Source: Fasciolopsis buskii
Lineage: Eukaryota > Platyhelminthes > Trematoda > Plagiorchiida > Fasciolidae
DNA length: 64,000 nt
Direction of reading: 5' to 3'
Assembly (NCBI GenBank): GCA_008360955.1
Contig: LUCM01005573.1
Span: forward strand, 218,319 to 282,318
Shown: one piece after another, positions 26,946 through 40,151 of the stretch
Layout: each line of letters starts with the position of its first letter
Numbering within the stretch: the stretch's first letter is position 1
The notes under the pieces: model-generated
The model's input: only the letters and a program-made list of their open reading frames with translations
Told to the model about the DNA's origin: nothing
Databases searched by the model: none
Position numbers and translations under genes: made by a program

Positions 26946-29900
26946 GTTTTGTACAACATCTAGTCGCCAGCAGTTCACAACTTCGATATTTTTATTAAAT
27001 TCCAGGAATGCTTTCAGGTTTACCGAATGACGTTTTCCCACTTTACCGCAGACTGGATATCAGCCGCCGCCCCTCTTCTATTTTTATTGACTTAGTAAAG
27101 AAGTATGTGATCATCGCATCCTGATGGGTGCAGAATGTTTTATGCATAATCACTGGTGCTCTCCTTCAAGGTTTGAACCTCGAATCTGTAAAAATACCGT
27201 GTATTTCGGTCATGCACCATCTAATTTAACACAAACTCTGATGAAGAAAAACAGTCACAAAGTACGTATTGGTAACAGATTACATGTTGCCACTAATACC
27301 TGCCAAGGTAGTTGCTCCGTGGACTGGCTCAGGTTGTGTGGCCCAAATACATTAATCTACTTTGATTCAACGCCACTCCTAAGGATTAAATTCTCGGGCT
27401 TGGGTTCTTAAGCCTAACCAATAGGTTACTGACAAATTCGGCCACCATACTTTCACAACGGTGCCCAGACACCAAAAGTCCTCGCGCCTTTGCTTTCATC
27501 GATCATGATTCTGATCCGTAAAGCAGAATCGACCCAATTGTGACTTTGGCAACTTGTTCTTTGATCGATAACCTGATGTTAGGCCAATCCTACAGCTGCC
27601 TTCAATTGAAGAATACCAATCGCCCCTCATACATGTGCAGGATCACTTCATCCGACTTGCAATTGCCCCGCGAGATGCTACTGACCAAATAATTAGACCT
27701 ATCTATTTACTTCAATGCTTCTCCTGGAAGAATTAGGTTTGGCTTTGGGCCAAAACAATCCTACAAAGGTGCAAAACACTTGCAAAAAACTATAGTATAG
27801 TTCAGATGGTTAAGTTAAGCCTGCAACGTGCTTGAGTTCACACACAATGACAAAGCATCGTCCGCATATCCCGTCAGACAATTTTTTGTCAGAAAAAATG
27901 TCAGTGCCATTTTTCTGGCCCGAAAAACCTTGACAAACGTCGTTTATCTTGATGAACTCGGTTGCAAGATCGTGATAAGCAAGAACGGCTTGGGCAGTTC
28001 AAAATGACTGGGAAGTATAAATGAATTTCCTAGACATATCCTTCAATGAGAGGACACCCTATGAAATTCCACGGTCGACTGAATTGCATGGTGCCTACAG
28101 GATGAGGAAGACAGAGATCACGGGTCCGCGGAAAGTGAGCTTAGGTTCCAAAATTCGTGGCAAATTTAGTATTTGGTCAGCATAACCTCCCCTTAATCGG
28201 GGACCCGCTTGTTTTTCACGTGTTTATCTGCCGTGAGTGCTAGATAATGGGCAAAGGATAATGATCATAAGCAGTACGACCACATTAGCGGACCGAATTG
28301 TGATATTCGAAGAAAACTCTGCTAGTGTGGAACGTGAAAAGTCTCCCATCACTTCAGTGGAGCTTTTTAAATGCCTTACCCTAGAGATCACAGAAGTTGA
28401 ACTGAGACGTCGAGGCCCGAACTAGCACAGATCAGTCACGCGAATACTATATACCAACCAGGTTACACATGGACGACGTAATTTGAGGGCCTCTTAACAC
28501 GATCAAAATGAGCCGATTAACATTGTTGGTTAAGTAACGTTCATTTAGTTTGAAAACATCGGGGGGAATCCTCCTATCTACCAACTAAATCTCGCAACTT
28601 ACCCAAGAATCTGGTTCCTTCCGGTGAGTACCGGGTTTTCCACTCAGGTTTTCCTATCATTTACTAGCCGTTGATGATTTCCTAGTCCACATAAACCAGT
28701 TCACATGAAATGAAAAATCGCAGTCGGTCCTTGAATGTGAAACGCTGTTATGTGGGCTACAATTGGTGCAATCCCGTATGGAATTCACTTCACTGGAGAA
28801 GTATTTCAGTTGGCGAATGGCGACAGTGAATGTGCAGAAATTACTTGAAAAATACAACAAACCAGAAAAATCAAACGCACCGGTCCAATCTGCTTTTGCA
28901 GTCGGACACTGTATACGATCTGATTCCCTACTACAGCAAAATGTGACCAAACAAAGTAAAACCAATGTTCGAAACTTGAGAAGAAATCACTCAGTGGTCA
29001 CTTGCGTTAATACAGGGGCTGGCTAAAAATTCTGTAACCCATATTCCTTTTGCACTACTTGCTGATACGGGTAACGATAAGATAGATAAAACTGTGCATG
29101 CGCCTTTGCTTGCAATTAACTATTCAATGGAAAGGCAGAGTTCAAAGACAATTACGTCGAGTACCTTAAGTTCTTCAGTTCTCTACGAATTGCACAATCA
29201 AGAAACTGCGCATGCGCAAAAGACCTTAAAAAACCCGACGAAACCTTGTTTCAGCTTAGCAAGCATGCTTCACACCAGCTGAACATCCATAGAACACTGC
29301 CCGTTCCGGCTCCTGTTTGATCGTGTGACAATTAGCGCGTAGTTAGTTCACCTTGGTGCCATCCACGTTATTTGTTTCATAAATCAGAAACACCTAACGC
29401 CCGTGATCTAAATTTTCTGAGGCGGATCCATTGCCAGCCCGCAAGATCTCGCCTGGATCAAATTGTTAGGTGTCTACATTATTTTCAGATTTATTCCAGT
29501 AACGATTGGGAGACTGCTAAAGGAAAGTTTTATTTAAAACAGAATAGTATACATGATACAGCTCGTCTGTGGCACACTTCGCCCGATTAATGAAAAGCGA
29601 ACTAGGGAGATATTTCGCTTCCGTTTTTACAGGCGCTTTGTAAATTGGCAGTGTTGGTAATTCATCGTTGAGGTCGCGCATACTAGTCAGATAGGCCGAA
29701 CTATTCCATCCTTGAATTAGACTGCCAATATTTTCCGCCCTATTGGATATTTTGTTAATTCGGTTTCTAAAACAAATGCCGCCGTGCTGTAGCGGAAACT
29801 AACGACACAAGTCCAATTTGCTATAAAGTGTTGAAATGACCTATGGTAAGTGGCAGTGCATCACCTCACGATGACGTGAAATCCTTGTTTGCAGTTGTCA

Positions 29901-29984
29901 TTCACCTTTTACTCCTGTTAATTAGTCAAAAATGCACATGGTTTTGATGAAAGGAGTGGCAGAGAAAGCAACGACTATCAGGTG
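26946..29984. other. Non-coding, nothing firmly recognised
   Basis: Frames at 28,657-28,965 (minus) and 28,763-29,026 (plus) overlap on opposite strands and show no domain. A string GGGGCTGGCTAAAAATTCTG at about 29,015 recalls a DNA-transposon end, but no inverted partner was found. Confidence 0.45.
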
Positions 29985-30075
29985 GGAAAACGCGTGACCG
30001 TGGGAAGAGTTGAAGCCAGGACATCTAAGCTGACATGTCTGAATTTTGTCCGTTTGACCACCCCCGGTACTGAAC
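29985..30075 (-). mobile_element. SINE family B, decayed copy
   Basis: The minus strand reads GGGGGTGGTCAAACGGACAA (A box like the 25.3-kb and 37.7-kb copies), then CTGGCTTCAACTCTTCCCAC where the B box should be. The family is recognisable from the head only. It explains part of the open frames on both strands here. Confidence 0.5.
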
Positions 30076-32884
30076 AATCTAACTTGAGTTGTTGTCTGAC
30101 TAAGGTACTTTTTGTACTTAAGTTTCTTGCTTCTCTTTATCGGTCGATGTCTGCGGTTATACACTGTCACAAAACTGTCCCATGACACATGAACCTTAAC
30201 ATGGTCAGATGTCTATACGATCTACGTGCTTTTCACAGCCGTTATAATGGAAATGACTGAAATTTGTCCAGCTTAATATATACGAAGACTAATAGAAAGA
30301 AGACATCAAAGGTACTGGCAAGATTCCCGCCACTGAGTTATAAATCAAACACTAACAGATGGTGAAATCTGGATGTTTGCCAAAAATACACATCTGATAA
30401 TTTTATGTTCACAGTGGGCTAGGGAAGAAATTTAGTTCTTCTAATTTCCTTAACTTTTTCTCCCACATGATGAATAAACTGACTTTGTTGGATCAAATCT
30501 GCCGGTCTTATTTATTATGTTGTAAAGTAAAAGTGCCATCGAAAACAATCCGATTATTCAGGGGAGGTCGAATAGCAGGAAATGCTTCATCAATCGATAA
30601 GTCGAAACTTTTGACTGCCGTATGCGGCAATGCATTATCTGTGTCATACCGGGATATTTACTAAACATTCATGAAGCTTGGCTTCAAACATCTGGCCTAG
30701 TGGAATTTGGAATCCTCCTTTCGGTGGACAGAAATGGGAACACACCTGTGATCCTTGTATCAATCAACCGTTTGAAGAGACCCAGTGGACACCTTTGTTT
30801 CAAAACACACGTGGGTACAGAGAGTAAATTAAGTACGTTAACCTAGTCGATTAGCAAACTGACAACAGATTATGTTGGGTTAGAAAATAAAAATAACAAG
30901 AGAATCTCAATTGTTGCCTAGTTACAAAAAACAGGCCGTATTAGTGAGTCCAGTTAACCATTCATGGACAACCAAACCTTTCCTCGGGTGATCGAAAAGA
31001 GGACATAACAGTATGACTTTCGTGGAACACAAGTAAACCTTCCTAATCGGGCCACTTCTCTATTTCGTCAGTTCAGTTTAGTATTTCCTTTTATTCAAGT
31101 GCACCCCTCGACTAAATGTACTGTGTTTGAAATAGGCAGTCGAAACGAAAACATCGGTCAAATTTTCCATTTCACGGCGCAAACTATATAAATTTATGCC
31201 AGTTTTGGTCATGTAGGCAATGCGCCTGTTGGATGCGCCTACCTAGTTTAGGATCAAAATGTTGTTGTTTTCCCCTTCGGAATTCATTGAGGACCGAATC
31301 TTTTGTAAACCGCCGACGAAGATAAACTACCCTAAATTGACGTTATACCACGAGTTTTTCTCAACTTATTCACAGACTGAGTTCACTGATATCGATTTTT
31401 ACAGGTGGCCTATCAGTTACTTGCCTCAGACGAAACGACAAGAATAGAACAATAAGGAGTAAACAATAACTTATGAAACCATGAAATTATTAATAACCTA
31501 ACCCGGGATGGGAGGGAAAATATATCGTGACTGTTTTTAGCAAGAATGAGTATTCCCAATAAAACTCAGTAAGGCATTTAGTAGATTCCACTCCAGTGTG
31601 AATTGACAAATAAGTCAACTCTGGCGTCCACTTGGTTGGGATGCATATTCTTAATCATAAGGTCTTAATGATGCGTTTGAAACCGCTACAGCCGACTGCG
31701 CTGATATTTTCGGCTTAACGCGAGACCGATATATACCATCACAAGTACAAATATGAACACACTGTGCATGATGAATGTAACTGCTCTGAATAAACAATGA
31801 GTATTGATGTGCCTGATCCGATTCCGACATTTATAAAACTCTGGTTGAGAAGAAATGCTTCACCGTGGAATATCAAAGTTAAACTCGCCGTGAAGAAATG
31901 GTAGAAATACTAAGCGCCTGACGTATCCTTATTAGCAGTCGTCAGCAGTTTTTTGGTCTCTATTGCCGTGTTTGATATTCGGGTCACGAAGGTTTCATCA
32001 TCAACTGAGGTAACATCTCCAGCGCGAATATATGGCTAATTATATTCGCTTGGTTTTATGCGACCCTTAGCCTTAGAAACTGACTGTTATTTCAACCGTT
32101 AACGAAATGTTTATAACCTAGATGTAAAGATCGGCGATTAAGATCTTATGAAAACCGTTACACTAATTTATAAGGTCATCCAGAATCATCAGCCTTACGT
32201 ATCCAAAACACCCCAAAGAGAACACGAGTCCAAATCATCTGATTGATTGAGCACTCAATGTTTTATGAAGCTGTCAGGTTAGCAAATGAGCAACCATGTC
32301 CTGATCACTATTGAAAGGGCTTTGGGGAATTTCCAAATCCATTTCAGTGAGCTCTTCTATTTCAAAATTTATTACACTGTATTTGCAAAAATAGCATAGC
32401 TTCTAGCACTACGATCTCATAGGCAGTTCTCCCTTATTCTGATCAACTACATGACTATTTCGTGGACAACGGTTCGCATCTGCCTACATTTCAGCCTTTG
32501 TATCTAAATCTTACTACACTGTTTTACAGAGCAATAATTTTCTGAGTGTCGTACGTGTGTGTAGTAAATAATGAGTAAGAAATCGTTTCCGTTTCCGGGT
32601 TATGAATTTAAAAATAGAATCTGCAAATAGCACTATTATTATTTTTTAGGAAAGCAAACAAACTAAAGAAAACGCCTCTCGTTCTCCGTTTGATACTAAT
32701 TTCATTCCAAATGCCGGGGCAGATAATCGGTTCTTTGTTTTTTATTCACCGTCAGTCTCCAAAAGAATAGCCTGTGCAACATTTAAAAACTACTATTTCT
32801 TTCTTCATCCCTTAGTTTCTAGTTCACCACGTAATGAAATCACTCTCGTTTTATTCTGAAACCCCATACGTTAATGAAATGCCC
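30076..32884. other. Non-coding, nothing recognised
   Basis: Only frames under 75 codons. No repeat words shared with the rest of the window. Confidence 0.5.
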
Positions 32885-33025
32885 AGACAGTAACTCGTGC
32901 CTGTGATGGTAAGACGGACAAGGCCATGACTTTCGGACGTGTATGTCGCGAATTCCAGTCCTGTCACCGTCGGTAAACTTCCTCGCTGAGCATCCCATTG
33001 TTGGCCACGATCCCTTCCTGCGAAT
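32885..33025 (+). mobile_element. SINE family B, copy at 32.9 kb
   Basis: The plus strand reads TGATGGTAAGACGGACAAGG (A box), then GCGAATTCCAGTCCTGTCAC (decayed B box), then TTGTTGGCCACGATCCCTTC. The tail is close to TCTGTTGGCCGTGACCCCCT at 37.78 kb. This shared tail shows the copies are one SINE family rather than unrelated tRNA pseudogenes. Confidence 0.65.
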
Positions 33026-35311
33026 GATGTACACGGTTGCCTCAGTAACAAAATAAAATTAAAGGTTAAAAAATGATAAAGAAAAACGGAGTGTGTATCG
33101 TGGTCAGCGGGCTTTACTGTGTGCGTCCAAAACTCCCAAACAAATCTCAGTTAACGTAAACATTTGTTTGAAAAGCGGAGCTCCATGAGCTGACAATTTT
33201 GTTTCAGGTAGGGCGTGAACAAGACCACTTAGATATTCATCCGCAAGGTCAAACTACACCGGGGGGAACGGGAAACCTTGACCCGTGGCATATAAGCACA
33301 TGAGGTCCCAACAGGTTAGGTTTAGTAACTAACAGTGCGATTTACTGTCTACCGTCAAATAACGTATGTACTGTACCGAAGCTGGAGCTGCTCATGGGTT
33401 TACGCCTCCAGGACCGCATACCAGTGTTAGATCACGACAGATCGTGACCGCAAGTGACTATTATACGAGTCAATTACAGCCTAACCAACAATGACAAATT
33501 AAAATGCTACTAAGGTAAAAATGTGCAATTAGCGAAACTAATTCCGATAAAATGTTTCTTCAAAAAGGGTATGCAAAATTGAATAAGTATTAACAGTTCA
33601 GTAACTAGCATGTGATCGTGAATACAGACTGGGAGACCCTTTTCGATACCTTGGGTGGCAACCAAAGCTTTTAGTGCATCAGATATCGTCCGCAAACTCA
33701 GTTTGGATGAGTCATCAATACGAAATATCCAGATACCCTTCGGCTTGGCCTCGTAGCTAACTTGTTGGAATACAGGCGGTGCAAGAGCGTGAGTTTACGT
33801 CCATGATAGAGTTCGTACTCCACCGGGCTTAACTGTTATTCAGGATAAGCATTTCTGAAATCTATCATATTTGCTACACCTTGCCATATTACTCATTGAA
33901 TCCATCCATTATTTATGGCGTGTTTGTTCATGTCTACAAATAGAACAATCACATTTGCAATTAGCATTTTGAGAAAATAACATTGTAACGATAGGATTCA
34001 GTTCGATTTTTGAGAGGAAACAATTTTGTCTGGCAATCGATTGTCATCCAAAGTCAATTCCATATTTTTTGAATGTTTTCTTCGGCCCGTTAGTTTCCCA
34101 GAGGATGCCAGATACAGCAGAATCGAAGATTTCTTAACGAACTAATTGTCTACTTATAAAACGCTTCAGACGAACCATGGATAGGTGTTGGGGAGAGGCA
34201 AAAGTATTATCTAATCAAGAAAAAGGAATCTAAGATTGCTGGATTTTGCAGAATAACCGCAAATTCAGGACCAAATTCTTTTTATCAAAATGTGTAAGCA
34301 GAATTAGACAACTAATTCACAAATTACAATGATCTGGATTAGGACCATCATACTGCGAATTGATTTTATACTCAAATCAATACTGCAAAATGTTTGCACA
34401 ACAGGAACAAATAAAATCTCATGTAAATCCTAAAATAAATATTAGAATGCGCAGTCCATCTAACGGTAGCGTTGACTGATGATGCTTTAAGTGAAAACGA
34501 CAGCATTCACATATTCTTTGAGTCTTTCTACCACGTTCAATGCACCTGTACGTGTTGCGCTTGCTTTGCGCAACCGACTAACAAATCGGTGAGTGAGCCT
34601 GCTTGTGATACCGGTAAACCAGCGTGCATTGCCGTCCTTACTGGCTATTTGCTTTCTCGGTATTTTCACTGTATGCAGTTTAAAGAAAATAAGGTTTTGC
34701 TGGATTAGTATGGGGCTTGAAATACTTGGGCTAGCAAAAACTAGTGAAGGAAATTCAAATGAAGGCTACGCGTATCAATTTTGAGTAGACCAGTGCTGAG
34801 CGACGATCCGTTAGTCTTTGTTCACGGCGACGTCTGCACCTACAGCTGCGGCTATTCTAATCCGATGGTGATTCACTAGTTAGCTGACGAGTTAATTCAT
34901 CAATTTGTCACGATCCTTTTGACTGGCCAGTGTCAGCAAATATGCGTTACATCAAAGCCGTAGTGTAATGATGGTTGCAAGCTGATTCCCCTTAGTTATC
35001 TAGAAACAAATATCACAGAAACTCACTCACTGCGATATTTTTCCTGAATCTGACTGGTTCTAATGATATAGCAGCCTATTAGCACAAAATCAGTCGCATT
35101 ATCAGTAGCATGTTCCTCAAGCTGATGGATGAATAAAATTTCCCCGGAATCTATTGGCCGGTTTCGCGATTATTACCGCTGCTCTGGTATACGTGTCCGT
35201 TATTCTCCTGCCCACCCATCCAAATGTGTGTACTCTCCTCTGTTAGTTTATCACTGGAACCTCATTTGAATTATTGGCGTCCGAATGAGTGGTGAGTCCA
35301 ATTAAAAATCC
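33026..35311. other. Non-coding, nothing recognised
   Basis: Frames at 34,472-34,784 on both strands overlap and have no motif. Nothing else seen. Confidence 0.5.
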
Positions 35312-35405
35312 AAGATGATTCGTCGGAAGTCTTCGTGGGCCAAGCAAGACTAGCCTTCAGAATGAGGACCGAAGTTAAGAAAGCATGGGGTGCTTTGTCA
35401 GCAAT
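35312..35405 (+). repeat. Interspersed repeat, copy b (possible LINE C-terminal piece)
   Basis: This is the plus-strand partner of the repeat at 2,205-2,345, about 75-80% similar over some 60 bases. It translates as FVGQARLAFRMRT. The open frame here (35,335-35,577, 80 codons) has no other recognisable content. Confidence 0.45.
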
Positions 35406-36798
35406 ATGTGCAATCCTTAGGTGGACTTTTCACTCATTTACGTTCCCAGGCGTTCAAATGATATCCCATAAAAAAGCAGTTGGCCTTGGTAATTATTCGG
35501 GGAACTCATATCAACTCACTGTCAAAAGGGAACAAACTGTCTCAGCAATCGTCTGTCAACCATTTGACCATGATTAACGTTCCTGTCCGTTAACGTATAT
35601 TTTAAGTTTTAATATACATACTTCTGGTGGCTTCATTTTTTGTCAGCCTGAAGAATTACAGCTAGGACGTTTGAGTTGGTTATAATGGAAAAACATCCTA
35701 ATAGAAATTTAAATCAGAGGTCTCAATGTTCGGTCTACCCGACTGACGCATGGCAGCTCTAGGTGATTCTTTATCACAAAGATTTTTCTTTCAATTATTT
35801 TTTAAATTTCCAGACAACGGTTCACTATTTGCACAAGTACGCAAAACGATTTTTGGTTCCAATCTATAGGCAAAGTAAACAGCTTTCGCAATAGGTGAAA
35901 ATAATTTGCACGACTTCACACGAATAGCTTTCTTTGGGAACTTTAGCCATTGAATGACATCGGGGAATCGGACTTATCGTCACCGAATATTCCACCCCTT
36001 TCTCAGTTCGTAGCCTCTAAGTAAGTAAGAATAAATTCGGATCGCGAATCCTGACGACCATGAGCCAGTTACATTTTTAAGTTCCAAGCACTCTAAGCCA
36101 TGAACCGTTCTCTTTTCAATACACCATCGCATCACAATAAGGCAGAATAATCCGTGATCCGTGATTCTACACACTGTCTGATATCAGATTTTTGTGCACA
36201 CGCTTGAATTAGTGTAAATCCACTTTCAGAAGTTGTTTATGAACGCATGCATCCACGTCATACAGATTTGTCCTAACTTGTTTTCGGAGTTTGCCTTGCA
36301 CCCGCCTGCTTTCTTCCTTCTTAGTGGTTGTGAAAAAATGAAAACAAACAAGCAACAAAAGATGAACGGGACGAAGATGTTGTTTGTACCTTCTAGAGAC
36401 AGATCAGCAAAACTAGTTTGATTATATACATCAGTTAATATGTTTGATCAATAACCCATCTGGCTGCCTGGTCAGAGTTACGGCCCCAAAGTGGTCGGCC
36501 CACTTTATCGTGATGAGAATGGCTTCGCTAATGTTACAACTATGATTTGTTGTGACGCCTTTTGATTCATTGCATGGTGTGCATTGAAAAGTTACTTCAA
36601 AGCAGCATAATATAAAAATTGTATCAGTTGTGTAAATTACTTGATTTTTCACAATCTCCATGCAGTTCACGTGTCTGAAACCATGTTTATATAGGCCTAA
36701 ACCTCTACGAATGATAATTCAAGAAGTAAATCAAGATAAGGGTCCTAACACGAAACACGTGGCATAGTGCCTGAAAACTCCGCTTCTCAAGTTGGAAC
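35406..36798. other. Non-coding, nothing recognised
   Basis: Short frames only. No mobile-element words. Confidence 0.5.
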
Positions 36799-37347
36799 AT
36801 GCAGATCATTGAACACGGCAGTGAACATCCGTTATTTTCCCGGAAGCTGGGTCCTCTGACAAATACCAGCACCAGGTGCCCAGTTTCATGTAATGGTGCT
36901 AGCGGAACACTCAAAAAGCATCCGGATTGTTTAACCGACGCGCATTGCCTGCGAGCCAGTAAGAGTAGAGGCCAGCTCAGTGATCAATTACTGGTGAAGC
37001 GAAAACCATCATTCAAAAGCCAATCAGACTGCATGGCTGATAAAATAGGAAGAACGGTAAACATGAACGAAAAGGTTCCAATAAGAATAAAACTCGCAGT
37101 GCACTGCCTTTCCACACGAAATTCCGGCACACTGCAAAACCTCGTACGAGTATTTTTAAGTGTCAGCAATCAGACACTTAAGACAACGAATGCTTGTGTT
37201 CCCTCAACGTTCGTGTGGTTGTCATTAATGCAGCTTAGGTTTTCCATGTTACATGAAAGACTATTGATTCTCAACCTAGAGGTGCAAAATATCGCGCTTC
37301 AGCCAAGTTATGGGCAGTCGAAATTTATTTTCACTGGTTGCTGTTAA
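36799..37347 (+). CDS. Longest unexplained ORF, 182 codons, hypothetical
   Basis: The open frame runs from ATG to TAA with no internal stop. At this base composition an ORF of this length is expected less than once per window. The translation is Ser/Thr/Lys-rich in the first half (KKHPDCLTDAHCLRASK) and Leu-rich in the last third (WLSLMQLRFSMLHERLLIL), with seven Cys. I see no signal peptide, no clear transmembrane helix and no known motif. No promoter, splice or polyadenylation context supports it. It could be chance or part of an old repeat. Confidence 0.2.
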   Translation: MQIIEHGSEHPLFSRKLGPLTNTSTRCPVSCNGASGTLKKHPDCLTDAHCLRASKSRGQLSDQLLVKRKPSFKSQSDCMADKIGRTVNMNEKVPIRIKLAVHCLSTRNSGTLQNLVRVFLSVSNQTLKTTNACVPSTFVWLSLMQLRFSMLHERLLILNLEVQNIALQPSYGQSKFIFTGCC

Positions 37348-37682
37348 TCTCTCTGACCTGTGGAAATCTCCACCTTTTCTCAGGTCAGGCCTAAGCGCTT
37401 GGCTTGTTCTGTGCGATATGAGTACTTAATTTTTCCCCATTGGTGCACTGTTTATTTGCTGACAGTTCACAATTTGTTCACAGTCGATTGACGATAAACT
37501 TCGGCACGCTGGTTGAAGAAAAAACGTGTTGTTATCTGGTGCGCACGCAGAAACAGGATTTTCCAAGTCACCAAAATCAAAATACCGGAGCTAGTTGACG
37601 AAGACGAGCTCCTTTTTGTGTGTTTGTTTTGCTTAGCGCATCAAATTTGTTTGTATAATATTCGTAGCTTTTCCAGTTATCC

Positions 37683-37805
37683 AATGGCGGCCAAACGGAT
37701 AAGTTCGTGAAGTTTGGACATGAAGGTCCCGGATTCGAAGTCTTCCACCGTCAGCCAATTTCCTGACTGGGCAGCTCTCTGTTGGCCGTGACCCCCTTTT
37801 CTGAC
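37683..37805 (+). mobile_element. SINE family B, copy at 37.7 kb
   Basis: The plus strand reads AATGGCGGCCAAACGGATAA (A box), CCGGATTCGAAGTCTTCCAC (B box with one inserted base) and the tail GGGCAGCTCTCTGTTGGCCG. It matches the 25.3-kb and 32.9-kb copies in order and spacing. Confidence 0.7.
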
Positions 37806-39059
37806 AAACGATCCACGTTATTTCATGAATAAATGAAGCAAAAGATAAGAGATATTCGGCTTTGAGCACGTGATTCCTGTCTTACATGCGTAGTACAAAA
37901 GCCAGCGGTCATTTCAACAGTCGTGAAATTCTACTAAATTCAGATCTACTCACGGACCATAATGCAAACTGCAAATGAGCAGGAGAATTGCGTCTTGTCA
38001 CACTTATCAGTTACAGAAAACGATAGTTGGGACAATAAAAGCGAATTATAATTCATACGAGAACAACGGCCTTATTGAACGGTTGTGCCAATTTGCTGTC
38101 CAGTCAGATATTCAGGATTCCGGCCGAATTTTAAGAACAACCGATATCCTTTTTGTCGAGTGTCCTGAAACATCCGTAATATTTGGACCTATAATTAGTA
38201 TACAGAATTCGGTCAGTCACCGTAACGAGCGGATACAAATAACGAGTAAGTACTGAATTGTTCTCAAACCGAACTATGTAGCGAAGTCAAAGAGAAGGCC
38301 ACAACAGAAGGCAAGTAAGTTCGAGTTGCATTTACAATTCATGGGCTTGCGTACAAGGTTGAACATATCTCGATTGGCGGAATGCGTTCCATCTAATCGC
38401 TTTACAGAAAGTGTGGATTTCACAACAGCTTGTCGTCAAGGTTCTCACTGGTCGCTTATCTACGCAGGTTATCGCGAGGCTGTGCCGAACTGCAACACGT
38501 TACTTACACGTGATCTCACCAGAGTATCATAACATTTAAAAACCTAAAAGAGAAAAGTGACAACAAACTATGAAAAGTGATTAAAAACAATACGACAAAT
38601 TTAAGCGAAACATGTTTCGTTATGACCACCAAATAATGCATCTGTTGACCGACAGCACGTGCATTTTTTACAGTAGATTTTCTCCTATCCCCAGTTCTTT
38701 ACTTCAGGCAATGTGTCCCGGCCAATCGAGGATAACTAAGTGGATCAGTTAGGTGACGATGCAAAGATCTGAACCCACTGCCTTAGGTTGAAATATCATG
38801 AGGTTGCCCGTTTTAGATCACCGGCGAAATCAATCAAGAAGCATGATTTAAATGTACAGTAGCATGAAATTCAACCAAATAAGTTTTTCTGTCCTTTACA
38901 GTACCACCGTGAAAAATTCCTGTAAGTTAGGAAACTTACATTTTAGACAATAGCAACAGAAGGAAAACCGGATTCAGGTACGTGACAAAAACTAGCACTG
39001 GTAACGATTAAGCAGATAAACGGTGGATATTGGACTAAATATTCTCAATTTCGAAAGTT
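37806..39059. other. Non-coding, nothing recognised
   Basis: Plus-strand frames of 93 and 68 codons (37,975-38,532) show no motif or splice context. Confidence 0.45.
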
Positions 39060-39662
39060 TTAACCCATCTGCCTCATAGTTTCTTCCAAGCTAACCAGGA
39101 TGCGTGGTAAACATGAAACAGCGGAATTGCGACAAATATCAGCAAGAGAAGAAACTAGTCTGCGATTTGGACGAGAGGACGCATGCAAATGGCACGGAAA
39201 CAGGTCATTATGTAATGGATGGGCACTATGGCGTGATGGTTTTGCAATTGGCTTTGCGACGGAATCTAATAGGGCTATTTCAACGATTATCGGCGGTTCC
39301 TCGATGTTGGACCGTGCCAAACAAATCACGATCAATACACGGGCGCAGATGTAGCCCAATATTGCCAGACGGTGAACAGATGCAAAGCGCGAGACCAGAG
39401 TGAGATCTCGCAATTCCATTGGCCAGCAGCGGACAGCCGATACAGCGACGTGATCAGAAAGCAGGAGTGGGAATATACAAAAAGAAGGCGGTATTGTGAG
39501 CTGGTCCAAGCAAGCAGGATTAGCGGTCCGAATTCGACAAAAAGCCATGAACTAAATTGTGTGAAATGGAGCGAACAAGATCGATCACTCAAGACGTGGC
39601 GAGCAAATAACGGCATTCGCACAGGCGCAGTAATCCAAGCAAGACAACCCATAAATATGTGA
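39060..39662. other. Multi-frame open, GC-richer block of unknown nature
   Basis: At least five frames on both strands stay open for 84-162 codons across these 600 bases. This happens when local GC is higher and TA-containing stops are rare. The longest are minus 39,548-39,060 and minus 39,652-39,332. None has a recognisable domain. A repeat or old mobile element is likelier than a gene. Confidence 0.35.
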
Positions 39663-40151
39663 TGATCTTACTTGATGAATTTTTTGTGCCAGTTGAATTT
39701 TCTTGTCCTCATTTGAGATAGTGGGGACGGAGAACAGCGATCTGGAGATATGATCGGCTTGCTAAAGAGCAGTATTCAGAAAAGAGAAACGACGTTGCAC
39801 AAAACGTAGGATCTGCAAGAATTTCCGTGGAAAATTTTCCCAGGCACTGATGTTCAAGTCATACATTTTATCGACTAGATAAACACCGGAGATGGAATAA
39901 GCACAACTGGTGATAAACGAATCTCGAGTAGGCCCGGAAAATAACTGAATACCATTAGAGTACGAAACGGTGAATTCAATGATGAGCAAAATTCATTGAC
40001 GGTATGCTCTGCACTAGACTGTCTTCATCTACGCATATGAAAACAGATGATGGATTCGTTTGACACAGTCGAAGATATGATATGACCATCGCTAATTGGT
40101 GCAAATTGCAATATTTTGCAGATTTCGTTCTGAGGACGAGAACGACGTCAT

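Noticed and set aside
26569..26946. A 125-codon plus-strand gene
   Set aside because: Its last third is a diverged SINE A body. The rest shows no motif.
29010..29300. DNA transposon end (GGGGCTGGCTAAAAATTCTG)
   Set aside because: No inverted partner, target-site duplication or transposase motif was found nearby.
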